64,000 bases of DNA. Source: Flavobacterium poyangense (GTDB lineage Bacteria > Bacteroidota > Bacteroidia > Flavobacteriales > Flavobacteriaceae). The notes under the pieces are model-generated. The model made no database searches. It had not been told where the DNA came from and saw only the letters and a list, made by a program, of their open reading frames with translations. This document shows, one piece after another, positions 41,816 through 51,500 of the stretch. The first letter of the stretch is position 1. Every line of letters starts with the position of its first letter. The stretch is from NCBI RefSeq assembly GCF_011751075.1, contig NZ_JAALLN010000002.1, positions 140,708 through 204,707 on the forward strand, given 5' to 3'. A program made the translations under genes and the position numbers.

Positions 41816-42496
41816 GTGTTTAATTATATCATTGACCTGTTTTTTCCTAAACTTTGCGCCGGATGTCACAGCGTTTTAATGACTTACGAATTTGTTTTGT
41901 GTACCAAATGCCGTCACGAACTACCTCTTACCCAATATCACCTGGATCCTAAAAATGAAGCCGTCAAAAAGTTTTACGGAAAAGTTACCATCGAGTATGC
42001 CTCTGCCTTTTTGTATTTTAATAAAAAAGGAATCGTTCAGGAACTCATTCACAACTTAAAATATAAGGCCCAGGAAGAAATTGGAACTGTTTTGGGCCAT
42101 TGGTATGCCGAAGATCTTAAAAAACTACCATTAGAAATCCCTTTTGATACAATAATCCCGGTTCCGTTGCACAAGCGAAAATTTAAAGAGAGAGGGTATA
42201 ATCAGGTCACAACATTTGGGAAAGCCCTGGCCGAAGATTTAAATATCTATTATGACGATACTGTTTTGTACCGAAAAAGATACTCCAAAACACAGTCAAA
42301 AAAGAATCTTTTAGGACGCTCAGAAAATATCGAAAATATATTTGATGTACATTTTTCAGAAAACAATCATCGTAAACATTTTTTAATTGTCGATGATGTC
42401 CTTACAACAGGAGCAACACTGGAGGCTTGTTCCCATGCCTTATTAAAAATTCCGGGCGCAAAAATCAGTATTGTCTGTATGGCAATAGCGCATTAA
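41816..42496 (+). CDS. ComF family phosphoribosyltransferase-like protein
   Basis: This 226-residue protein starts at GTG. It has an N-terminal four-Cys zinc ribbon (CAGCHSVLMTYEFVLCTKC, residues 15-33) and a type I phosphoribosyltransferase fold whose PRPP loop reads FLIVDDVLTTGATLEAC near residue 190. ComF proteins are needed for DNA uptake in naturally competent bacteria and interact with primosomal proteins; the enzymatic substrate is unknown. It is divergent from glyS and stands alone. A palindromic repeat begins just after its stop. Confidence 0.9.
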   Translation: MFNYIIDLFFPKLCAGCHSVLMTYEFVLCTKCRHELPLTQYHLDPKNEAVKKFYGKVTIEYASAFLYFNKKGIVQELIHNLKYKAQEEIGTVLGHWYAEDLKKLPLEIPFDTIIPVPLHKRKFKERGYNQVTTFGKALAEDLNIYYDDTVLYRKRYSKTQSKKNLLGRSENIENIFDVHFSENNHRKHFLIVDDVLTTGATLEACSHALLKIPGAKISIVCMAIAH

Positions 42497-42498
42497 AA

Positions 42499-42566
42499 GA
42501 AATCCTTTAAATCTTTGGCAAAAAAATCTGCCACAGATTTAAAGGATTAAAATGATTATATCTTAG
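42499..42566. repeat. Palindromic intergenic repeat, copy 2
   Basis: The arms AATCCTTTAAATCTTTGGCA and TGCCACAGATTTAAAGGATT match at 19 of 20 positions around an A-rich loop. Sequence and downstream words (AATGATTATATCTTAG) match the repeat at 3680-3757. It may also end comF transcripts. Confidence 0.8.
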
Positions 42567-42576
42567 CTTAAAAAAC

Positions 42577-42625
42577 AATTCGTGCAATTTGTGGCGAACT
42601 TTTTTTGCCGCTAATTGCACGGATT
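42577..42625. repeat. Second hairpin downstream of comF
   Basis: AATTCGTGCAATTTGTGGC (42577-42595) pairs at 16 of 19 positions with GCCGCTAATTGCACGGATT (42607-42625). It uses the same AATTCGTGCAATT vocabulary as sequence near 26180. Confidence 0.65.
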
Positions 42626-42642
42626 GCATCCGGCGCGTTATC

Positions 42643-45399
42643 TTAATTAATTACTATTTTCTTAACCGTTTTTCGGTTACCGTCAATAACGCTTACCAAA
42701 TAAATTCCTCTTGCGGCATTCGGAAGCTGAATATTTTGATTGAAAATAGCTGAGGCTGTAAAGGAGTTTGAATAAACTGTTCTACCCAAAATATCATTTA
42801 CAAAAACACTAATTCCTGAACCTGATTCCGGTAAAAATTGAATTGTAAAACTTCCTTTATTTGGATTTGGATAAAGAACAAAGTCAATCGCAGGGACAAC
42901 CTCATCAAGTCCCAAAGTATATTTCTGAGTCTGAATTGTAATGGATGCTGAATTTATAATTCCTGTTTCCTGAGCATCAATATCGCGAACCATTAAAGTC
43001 CAGTCTCCGTAAGGGTTCTCGCCATTAAGCGTACTCAATTTACCTATCGGAACAATTGTTTGCAGTGTGTTTGATCCACAAGAAAGTGTACCTCCGGCAT
43101 CATCATATTTTAAAGACAATGTGTTTGAATTACCACCACAGCTCCCTTGAAACAAAGGAATCACAGTACCTTTTGGACTCTTAATACTTATCTCAACATC
43201 TGACAAAAATGAGTGCGAAAAATTAATATTCAAATCCACATCAGTAACACTGGCCAAGTCGGCATTCGTTACGGCATTCTTAGCACCACTTCCAGAAGTG
43301 TCTGAACTTGTACTACTACTTTTTCCGGTCGGTGCAGGTACGTTAATTATTCTTGTCGTATATGTCAAATTGCCATCCGGAATTGCAAACGGAGCAGCAA
43401 AAGTGTATGTATTTGAATTTGTAGCAACAGCATAACCTACAGCAAACTGTTTGCTATTGACAGCATAGTAAATATTAGCCGTGGGTTCTATCAATAATCT
43501 GCAAGAGGTTGCTTTAAGATCTGCAGGAACAGTAATCGTTTCCGAACCGTCGTTTGGTGTATTGGCTGCCAGAGTCACAGGGAATGTTAGCCCCCCGTCT
43601 GTAGAAAGTTTGATATTAACATTGGAAGAACCTGCCAAAGTATTGGTATTATTAACTGTCCAGGTAATCGTTTGCAGGCTTCCATTTAGCCAACCGATAT
43701 TGTCTGTATTTTGAGATGTAACAGTAAAAGGACCTGCGTTAGCATTCACAACAACAACCATCGCATCAGTATTGGTCTGTGCTGTACCCTGAGCGGCATT
43801 GTCACGTCCTGTCAGCGTAAAGTTTAAGGTTCTGGCTATAGAAGAAACAGATTCCCATGTTGATGATAACTTATTCTGCAGCACATCATTTAGCTGCGGC
43901 ATATATCTGTTAGGCGATGTCACTGGAAGAAAAGAACGAAATAAGGGTCCATCCGGTTTTGTCGGATAGGCTTTACTGGTCTCTCCGGATGTATTTGTTG
44001 CAACATCGTTTTCTTCCCAACAATAGGTTACTGTATCTCCATCCGGGTCGGAACCTGTTCCTTTAAGAATAAAGGCCGTTCCTTTTGGTATTGTATAATC
44101 TGGCCCTGCACTAATCGTTGGTGGATTGTTGGTTAAAGGTAAACTTACGGGACAAGTCACACTTGAAAGCACATTCTGAATTTGCAAAATACTGACATAT
44201 GCAAAATAATCATCTGATCTGTTTTGCACATCATACCCCTCAGAAATCCCGGCATATCCCATAATCGTAGAACCACTACCCGGTTCTACATTAACATTTG
44301 TTCGCTCACTCCCATCATACGAAAAAGTATGGTTAGCTCCAAGTTGATGACCAAATTCGTGAATTACAAAATCAATATCAAAAGTATCGCCTTCCGGTTT
44401 TGCATTAGATGGTGATGTATAAGCGCTCCCTTTTCCTAAAGGTTCAGAAGTTGTAGGATCAGTACAAATACAACCTATGCACCCCGCATTTCCTCCTCCG
44501 CCAGAAGCACCAAATAAGTGCCCGATATCATACCCGTTATTACCAACAACATTTGTCAAAGTGGTTTGAATTTCCTGATTCCAGGCACCATCGGCTCCTA
44601 CAGAAGCAACTGAATAAGGGTCGGTGCTGGCGTCTGTGTAAATAAGGGCCTCAGTATTGGCAATTAAAATCAATCTGATCGCAAGGTCTCTGTTAAAAAT
44701 ACCATTAACTCTTGTCAAAGTAGCATTCATACCCGCCAATGCACCTGCTTTTGTACCTCCAAAATAAGTGGTATACTCTCCGGTACACGACAAAGCTAAT
44801 CGCAATGTTTTGAAAACTTTATTATTTACTCCGGTCTTTGCGGTACCGCTTTTACTTTCTGTTTTTTTATTGATCGGAGTTTCTTTGGTAGAACAAGCCA
44901 GAGCAGATTTTGAAAGGCTGCTTTTTGAAGCAAAAACAACGTACTGTCCTTTATTGTCCGGATTCTTTTCTACAAACTCCGGATTTTTTTCTGCACGTAA
45001 TACCATAGATTGTACTCCGGCAGGAGAAACACTAAAATGAATTCTAGCTGACTTATCATCAATCCCGGCACCTTCGTAAGACCTGATATCCGGGTATTTT
45101 GCCTGTAATTCAGGATCAAAATTAGACGATTCCCAAACCGTGTACCGCTCCAAAACTCCGCTTGCATTTGGAAAAGTAATTTCAGAAGTATTTCTTTTCG
45201 TTTTCTTATCAGCAGTGGCAGACAGTTTTGTTTTTAGAAAATCTGAATTTAACTTAAAATACATTTTTTCTGAATCGTCAGACGTTACTTTTCTACTAAG
45301 AACAGAAGCTGAACTTACTTTTTGCCATAAAACATTGCTTTGAGCATTAATTGCGGCATACGAGAAAAGAATCACTATAGAAAGTAGTAGTTTTTTCAT
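42643..45399 (-). CDS. Secreted metzincin (reprolysin-like) protease with P domain and T9SS sorting signal
   Basis: This 918-residue protein has a signal peptide ending AINAQ (residue 20) and a propeptide-like region to about residue 190. The metzincin catalytic domain has HEFGHQLGANH at residues 347-357 (three zinc His and the Glu) and the Met-turn STIMGYAG. An Ig/reelin-like stretch follows (about 430-660), then a proprotein-convertase P domain (about 665-820, HSFLSDVEISIKSPKG). The C-terminal type A sorting domain is YPNPNKGSFTI to KKIVIN. It is an extracellular protease exported by T9SS. It is transcribed alone; the promoter is at 45423-45430. Confidence 0.94.
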   Translation of the reverse strand: MKKLLLSIVILFSYAAINAQSNVLWQKVSSASVLSRKVTSDDSEKMYFKLNSDFLKTKLSATADKKTKRNTSEITFPNASGVLERYTVWESSNFDPELQAKYPDIRSYEGAGIDDKSARIHFSVSPAGVQSMVLRAEKNPEFVEKNPDNKGQYVVFASKSSLSKSALACSTKETPINKKTESKSGTAKTGVNNKVFKTLRLALSCTGEYTTYFGGTKAGALAGMNATLTRVNGIFNRDLAIRLILIANTEALIYTDASTDPYSVASVGADGAWNQEIQTTLTNVVGNNGYDIGHLFGASGGGGNAGCIGCICTDPTTSEPLGKGSAYTSPSNAKPEGDTFDIDFVIHEFGHQLGANHTFSYDGSERTNVNVEPGSGSTIMGYAGISEGYDVQNRSDDYFAYVSILQIQNVLSSVTCPVSLPLTNNPPTISAGPDYTIPKGTAFILKGTGSDPDGDTVTYCWEENDVATNTSGETSKAYPTKPDGPLFRSFLPVTSPNRYMPQLNDVLQNKLSSTWESVSSIARTLNFTLTGRDNAAQGTAQTNTDAMVVVVNANAGPFTVTSQNTDNIGWLNGSLQTITWTVNNTNTLAGSSNVNIKLSTDGGLTFPVTLAANTPNDGSETITVPADLKATSCRLLIEPTANIYYAVNSKQFAVGYAVATNSNTYTFAAPFAIPDGNLTYTTRIINVPAPTGKSSSTSSDTSGSGAKNAVTNADLASVTDVDLNINFSHSFLSDVEISIKSPKGTVIPLFQGSCGGNSNTLSLKYDDAGGTLSCGSNTLQTIVPIGKLSTLNGENPYGDWTLMVRDIDAQETGIINSASITIQTQKYTLGLDEVVPAIDFVLYPNPNKGSFTIQFLPESGSGISVFVNDILGRTVYSNSFTASAIFNQNIQLPNAARGIYLVSVIDGNRKTVKKIVIN

Positions 45400-45422
45400 A
45401 AAGAATGTGGTATTTGAGACAT

Positions 45423-45430
45423 CAAAAATA
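45423..45430 (-). promoter_or_regulatory. -7 element of the metzincin protease gene
   Basis: TATTTTTG on the minus strand, an exact consensus match 24 nt upstream of the ATG. Confidence 0.6.
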
Positions 45431-45572
45431 AGCCAATTAAATTAAATTCTTACATATCTGAACCATTTAATATATTTTCATCTACAAGTAATTTGTTTTT
45501 TTAAACAAAAAGAAACCAAATTTCAATGAAAAAATCAGTCGATCTGAGTACGCATATTTAAATTAGATAGTA

Positions 45573-45580
45573 TAAATTTG
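45573..45580 (+). promoter_or_regulatory. -7 element of ribF (TAAATTTG)
   Basis: An exact consensus match. It contains the in-frame TTG at 45578, so translation must begin farther downstream, at TTG 45602. Confidence 0.65.
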
Positions 45581-45601
45581 CAGCATCTTAAACAATTTGC
45601 T

Positions 45602-46531
45602 TTGAAGCTCTTTCATTCTATAAACGATTTTCGGTCAACCAAGAAAACTATTTTAACTCTTGGCACCTTTGATGGTGTACATATTGGTCATAAAAAAATT
45701 CTGGAGCGAATTACTCAAAATACCGAAAACGGAAAATACGAAAGTCTGGTTCTTACTTTTTTCCCGCATCCAAGAATGGTACTGCAGGAAAAATCAGAAA
45801 TAAAACTACTCAATACCATTTCTGAAAAAACAAAACTTCTGGAACAAACCGGAATTGAAAATCTGGTTATACATCCGTTTAATGAAAATTTCTCCCGTTT
45901 AACTGCCGAAGAATTTGTGCATGCTATATTAGTAGATCAATTTCATATTCAAAAAATAATTATTGGTCACGATCATCGCTTTGGCAGAAACAGAACAGCC
46001 AATATTGACGACCTGATTGCATTTGGAAAAGAATATGATTTTGAAGTTGAACAAATTACTGCGCAGGAAATTCAGGATGTTTCGGTAAGCTCGACTAAAA
46101 TCAGAAAAGCTTTAGATGAAGGCAATATCACTTTGGCCAACGATTATTTAGGTTATCCTTACTTTCTAACCGGCGAAATTGTAAAAGGAAAACAACTTGG
46201 AAGGACAATCGGATTTCCAACAGCCAACATTCACATTGAAGAAGATTATAAAAAAATCCCAAAAACCGGTGTATATGTCGTTCAGACCTACATTAATGGA
46301 AAGGTCGTCTTTGGAATGATGAATATCGGTTTTAACCCCACTGTAAATGGAGACAGGCAAACAATAGAAGTACATCTTTTTGATTTTGACGCTGATATTT
46401 ACGGTCACAAAATTGAAGTTTCTTTATTAACTTATCTTCGCGAAGAACAGAAATTCGGCTCTGTAGATTTGTTAAAAGAGCAACTAAATCAGGACCAGAC
46501 AAATGCTTTAGCTTTTATTCATCAGCTATAG
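45602..46531 (+). CDS. ribF: Bifunctional riboflavin kinase/FAD synthetase
   Basis: This 309-residue protein phosphorylates riboflavin to FMN and adenylates FMN to FAD. The N-terminal FAD synthetase part shows LGTFDGVHIGHKKIL near residue 18 and IIGHDHRFGRNR near 116. The C-terminal flavokinase part shows GRTIGFPTANI near 200 and GMMNIGFNPTVNG near 235. The start is taken as TTG 45602, giving (M)KLFHSINDF, because the longer in-frame TTG at 45578 is part of the promoter and no ATG is available. It stands alone. Confidence 0.93.
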   Translation: MKLFHSINDFRSTKKTILTLGTFDGVHIGHKKILERITQNTENGKYESLVLTFFPHPRMVLQEKSEIKLLNTISEKTKLLEQTGIENLVIHPFNENFSRLTAEEFVHAILVDQFHIQKIIIGHDHRFGRNRTANIDDLIAFGKEYDFEVEQITAQEIQDVSVSSTKIRKALDEGNITLANDYLGYPYFLTGEIVKGKQLGRTIGFPTANIHIEEDYKKIPKTGVYVVQTYINGKVVFGMMNIGFNPTVNGDRQTIEVHLFDFDADIYGHKIEVSLLTYLREEQKFGSVDLLKEQLNQDQTNALAFIHQL

Positions 46532-46584
46532 CAACTCCTCTTATAGTTTTTGTTGTTTTTAAATCATCGTAGTTATTTTTTTAG

Positions 46585-46592
46585 TAAATTTG
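46585..46592 (+). promoter_or_regulatory. -7 element of the 145-aa membrane protein gene (TAAATTTG)
   Basis: An exact consensus match 55 nt before the ATG. Confidence 0.5.
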
Positions 46593-46647
46593 ATATACAA
46601 CTCTGTTTGTCAATTGCTTACTATTAACTTCTTTAAAAATAACCATT

Positions 46648-47085
46648 ATGAAATTACCTAAAGAAATAACCAACGGTTTTTTGATTTTCCTCGGAATTGG
46701 CGTTTATTTTTTATTGATGAACGTATTAGGTTTGGCCCATCTGTTCTATTTGCGAACCTTAAATGTATTTTTTATATTTTATGGCGTAAATAAAACCATG
46801 CGAATGAATCTTCATGAAGGAGAAACCAACTTTGTTTCGAATGCCGTTTCTGCGATGGCAACTTCTGTTGTTGGTGTAGCATTAAGTGTTTTCGGACTGT
46901 TAGTTTATAGTTATGCAAGAGGTGGAGATGCATATGTAAAAACATTATCAGAGACTTTTATGTTTGGAGGAAATCCTTCTGTACCAACTTACTGCATCTG
47001 TTTATTGTTTGAAGGAATCGCATCGTCGGTAATTGTCACTTTAATGATGATGTTGTACTGGAATAACAAATATGTAGCCGATTAA
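46648..47085 (+). CDS. Hypothetical integral membrane protein, 145 aa
   Basis: The protein has four likely membrane helices, at about 8-30, 33-48, 66-90 and 113-138, with a short charged loop NKTMRMNLHEGETNF between helices two and three. I do not recognise the family; it has the size of DUF4199-like flavobacterial membrane proteins but I cannot confirm that. It has its own promoter and a strong terminator, so it is a single-gene unit between ribF and bioB. Confidence 0.75.
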   Translation: MKLPKEITNGFLIFLGIGVYFLLMNVLGLAHLFYLRTLNVFFIFYGVNKTMRMNLHEGETNFVSNAVSAMATSVVGVALSVFGLLVYSYARGGDAYVKTLSETFMFGGNPSVPTYCICLLFEGIASSVIVTLMMMLYWNNKYVAD

Positions 47086-47112
47086 TTTTTTAAAGCAAAA
47101 GAAACATTTTAG

Positions 47113-47166
47113 CACTCTAAAATCATAAAAAGATGTAATTCTATGATTTTAGAGTGTTTCTTTTTT
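47113..47166 (+). terminator. Intrinsic terminator of the 145-aa membrane protein gene
   Basis: CACTCTAAAATCAT (47113-47126) pairs perfectly with ATGATTTTAGAGTG (47143-47156), followed by a T-rich run. Confidence 0.88.
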
Positions 47167-47227
47167 GAAAAAGCCTATCAAATATTCATTTACAGAACAC
47201 ATCATTGGTTGATTAGAACAATTTAAC

Positions 47228-47235
47228 TACTTTTG
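47228..47235 (+). promoter_or_regulatory. -7 element of bioB (TACTTTTG)
   Basis: An exact consensus match. It includes an in-frame TTG at 47233, which therefore cannot be the start. A three-codon ATG-to-TGA reading frame at 47249-47260 overlaps the true bioB start at 47257. Confidence 0.6.
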
Positions 47236-47256
47236 GAGCATCAAAAAAATGTATCA

Positions 47257-48351
47257 ATGAGCATTACGAAACACAACTGGACAAAAGACGAAATAATCGC
47301 AATATATAATAAACCTATGATGGACTTGCTGTATGAAGCGGCAACCCTTCACAGGCAGAACCATGATCCAAATGTAGTACAGGTATCTACACTGTTATCT
47401 ATTAAAACCGGAGGTTGCCCTGAAGATTGTGGTTATTGCCCACAGGCTGCACGTTACAACACTGGTGTTGAAGGTAATGATCTAATGAGTGTAAGTCAGG
47501 TTAAAGCACAAGCTTTGCGAGCAAAATCAAGCGGATCATCCCGTGTATGTATGGGAGCTGCCTGGAGAAATGTGAAAGACGGAGAAGAATTTGACCAGGT
47601 TTTAGAAATGGTTCGTACCATTAACAAACTAGACATGGAAGTTTGTTGTACTTTGGGTATGATTACCGAAAATCAGGCACAACGTCTTGCCGAAGCAGGT
47701 TTATATGCTTACAATCACAATTTAGATACTTCTGAAGATTATTACAAAGACGTAATTTCTACTCGTGGTTTTGAAGACCGTATACAAACTATAGAAAATG
47801 TTCGTAAAACTAATGTTACGGTTTGTAGCGGAGGTATTATAGGAATGGGTGAAAGTATTGAAGACAGAGCAGGAATGCTTGTAGCACTTTCTACCTTAAA
47901 CCCACAACCGGAATCTGTGCCAATTAACGCCTTGGTTGCCGTTGAAGGGACTCCAATGGAAGATGAAAAACCGGTTGAAATCTGGGAAATGATTCGTATG
48001 GTTGCTACCACAAGAATTGTAATGCCGGATACACAAGTTCGTTTATCTGCCGGAAGAACTAATATGAGCCGTGAAGGACAGGCAATGTGCTTTTTTGCAG
48101 GAGCTAATTCTATTTTCGCAGGAGATAAATTGCTTACAACGCCAAACCCTGATGTTCACGAAGACATGAAAATGTTCGAATTATTAGGTTTAAATCCACA
48201 AAAACCATTTACAAAAGTTTCTCAACCTAAAACCGTTGAAGCAGCCGATTCTCAATTTGCTCCACTAGGTGAAAAACCAAAATGGTCAAGACCGGGACAC
48301 AGCATTGAAAGAAATCTTGAAGCTTCAGCTTCGGGTAAAGCAAAAGTTTAA
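47257..48351 (+). CDS. bioB: Biotin synthase
   Basis: This 364-residue radical SAM enzyme inserts sulfur into dethiobiotin. The Cys triad is in GGCPEDCGYCPQAARYN near residue 56. SRVCMGAAWRNVKDGEEF, YNHNLDTSEDYY, CSGGIIGMGES and RLSAGRTNMSREGQAMCFFAGANSIFAGDKLLTT follow and hold the 2Fe-2S ligands. The ATG at 47257 is used because an upstream TTG falls in the promoter. No other biotin genes are adjacent. It ends at a strong terminator. Confidence 0.97.
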   Translation: MSITKHNWTKDEIIAIYNKPMMDLLYEAATLHRQNHDPNVVQVSTLLSIKTGGCPEDCGYCPQAARYNTGVEGNDLMSVSQVKAQALRAKSSGSSRVCMGAAWRNVKDGEEFDQVLEMVRTINKLDMEVCCTLGMITENQAQRLAEAGLYAYNHNLDTSEDYYKDVISTRGFEDRIQTIENVRKTNVTVCSGGIIGMGESIEDRAGMLVALSTLNPQPESVPINALVAVEGTPMEDEKPVEIWEMIRMVATTRIVMPDTQVRLSAGRTNMSREGQAMCFFAGANSIFAGDKLLTTPNPDVHEDMKMFELLGLNPQKPFTKVSQPKTVEAADSQFAPLGEKPKWSRPGHSIERNLEASASGKAKV

Positions 48352-48382
48352 AAAAAGATTTTATAAATCTCAAATAGTATTT

Positions 48383-48419
48383 AAAAATGCTTTTGACTTA
48401 ACGTCAAAAGCATTTTTTT
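48383..48419 (+). terminator. Intrinsic terminator of bioB
   Basis: AAAAATGCTTTTGAC pairs with GTCAAAAGCATTTTT around a 5-nt loop and runs into T residues. Confidence 0.9.
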
Positions 48420-48500
48420 ATTTATAGAAACGTGATTGAAACAAACCTTATAAAAAAAAAGACTTTGCAATTTTGCAACTCTGCATGAAAATCATAAAAT

Positions 48501-51500
48501 CTAGAACATCACTTTCTTAATTGATACCACATTATCATCTAATTTAACCTTCACAAAAAGAAGCTGATCCTGAGATTTTAAATTTACAACTTGGAAAGAT
48601 GGATTATTAATAGCCGTTTTTTTGTAAATCATGCTACCGGATACATCAAAAATAAGTATCTCACTAATCGTTCTTTCAGAAGCATTGATACTAATCACTT
48701 TATCTTTAGTGCTGACAACAATCTCTTTTCCTTTATTTTCAAACTCATCAACTCCCAGTGATTTATTAATGTAACGCAAAATAAACCGATCATCAAAAAC
48801 ACCTATCGTACTAGAAAACGTATAACCGCTTTTTCTTAAATCATGTACAACTCCGGTTAGCTTATCTTCTATAAAAATTTCCTGATGTGCCAAATTTCCA
48901 TCGGAATCATCAATAGAGATTTTAAAGTCACTAACAATTGCAGAGCGATACCCCAAGGGTACAGTATCAATATCTAAAAAAGGCAGAGCACGACCCTGAA
49001 TAACATATTTTCTATTACTGTTGATACTGTAAAAATCAAGAAACGGATTCCCATCAAGCGTTACGCCATCAAATCTATTATCGTGACCATTTGTCGCTCC
49101 TTCTACATAACCAATCAGTAGTTGTTTAAATGCTCCTTCTTCATTGGTCATATCAAGCCATATACGATGTCTCTCTAAATCTTTCTTTTTCGAAGTTTCA
49201 TCTATTTTAAAAAACTGACTGTTATGCGCACCACCCAATCTCATTTCATTATTAAAAGCAACCGTTCCGCCGCTAACAGTAGTTGCGAAAAAAGATTGTC
49301 CCGCAGCAATTTTACCCGTTGGTTTAACACCGAGATCCAATAGTGGATCATCCGAATGCCCCGGATCACTTTTTGCTGATATCGCTACACCTCCAACAAC
49401 GTTATAACTGGCATAGTCATCTGCGTTGTATTTATTCGCTCCCACCGTACCGATAGGCGTGTTATGCGTCCAAAAAAAGATAGTCCCGTCTAAGAAAGAA
49501 TTTGCCGGTAAAAAAAGATCTGCATCCAAAGCAGAAGGATATGGATTTCCGATTAAATAAAACTTACCTGCATCCATCGTTTCCCCGGTTAAAGCACCAT
49601 TATTTGGAGTGCCGGCAAACTGAGCTGTATAATCTGCCCTTACCGTAATCGAATAATTTTGAGGCCCCCTAATGATATAACCTTTACCAACAACCATAGT
49701 AGTATTAGAATTAGTTAATACCCAGTTTGTTCCATTAAAACTAAAATATTTATCAGACAACGTCAATGGTGAAACATCCACCAATTTTTGCAAATTTACA
49801 GGTGTTGACCAGTATATATAATCATATCTAAGGATCTGTTTCCCCGTACGTTTATAAGTTATAGAACCTGAATTCACTGACGGATTATCGTTTACCTGAA
49901 CCAAACTTGCATTATTTTCAAATATCAATTCCGTTCCACGTGCCGGATCAACCGTTAGAGCATTGGTTACCGTTAAGGTGTTTAATGCATTTATAGTCAC
50001 TTTTACTCCTGAATTTACATTGCAGGTACAGCTGTTTACATCCCCTGCTGAAGTATAATCATCAGCAAAAACAATATTATGATTTAATGTTGGCGTTCCA
50101 TTAGACCAGCCTCCCGCAATAGTATACGTATTTGTTATAAGCGGATTTATAACTATACTCGATAAAAGCGGTGAAGGACAACTGCCGCTATAGGCAACAC
50201 TAAAATTATAGGTTCCGGCTGCAAGTCCGGTAATCGTATAGGTTGTTGGATCAGAACCTCCACCTCCTGAGTAGGTATTGGCAACTGTGCCACTTTGTGT
50301 TATTGTATAATTACTCAAATTAGGCAGCCCGTTTAGAACTATGGAACCGGTTTGTATCGCACATGTGGGCTGAGTAACTCCACCGTTAATTGGTGCCGTT
50401 GGTTCCGGAGTTATCGTGATAGAAGCAGAACCACCAGTAAAGGATGAACTTCGAACACAACTGTCAGCTCCCGTTACAGAAACCAATGTATAAGTAGTCG
50501 AACTTGTAACCGGAGTAGTAAATGTGGCAAAAGCAACGCCACTGGTTACATTGGTCTGCGTGCGATCTGCACCACCATTTTCTTTATAAACAACAGTAAA
50601 AGGACCTGTGCCCGCACTTGCCGTAAAAGTCAATTGTCCGGCACCCGTTGCACAAAACGGACCATTGGCCGTTAAACTTCCCTGTGGTAATAGGTTAACC
50701 GAAATCGTTGCGGAGCCACCAGTAAAGGATGAACTTCGAACACATGTATCAGCTCCTGTTACAGAAACTAATGTATAAGTCGTCGAACTTGTAACCGGAG
50801 TGGTAAAAGTAGCAAAAGCAACACCACTAGTAACATTGGTCTGAGTACGATCTGCACCACCATTTTCTTTATAGACAACAGTAAAAGGACCTGTTCCTGC
50901 ACTTGCCGTAAAAGTTAATTGTCCGGAACCTGTAACACAAAACGGACCATTAGCCGTTAAACTTCCTTGTGGCAATGGGTTAATAGTAATCGTTGCAGAG
51001 CCACCAGTAAAGGATGAACTTCGAACACATGTATCAGCTCCTGTTACAGAAACCAATGTATAGGTAGTCGAACTCGTAACCGGAGTAGTAAATGTGGCAA
51101 AAGCAACACCACTGGTTACATTGGTCTGAGTGCGATCTGCACCACCGTTTTCTTTATAGACAACAGTAAAAGGACCTGTTCCTACACTTGCCGTAAAAGT
51201 TAATTGCCCGGCACCTGTAGCACAAAACGGACCATTGGCCGTTAAACTTCCTTGTGGTAATGGATTAATCGTAATTGTTGCAGAACCGCCAGTAAAGGAT
51301 GAACTTCGAACACAACTGTCAGCTCCAGTTACAGAAACCAATGTATAAGTCGTCGAACTCGTAACCGGAGTAGTAAATGTGGCAAAAGCAACACCACTCG
51401 TAACATTGGTCTGAGCGCGATCTGCACCACCGTTTTCTTTATAAACAACAGTATACGGGCCTGCTCCTGCACTTGCCGTAAAAGTTAATTGCCCGGCACC

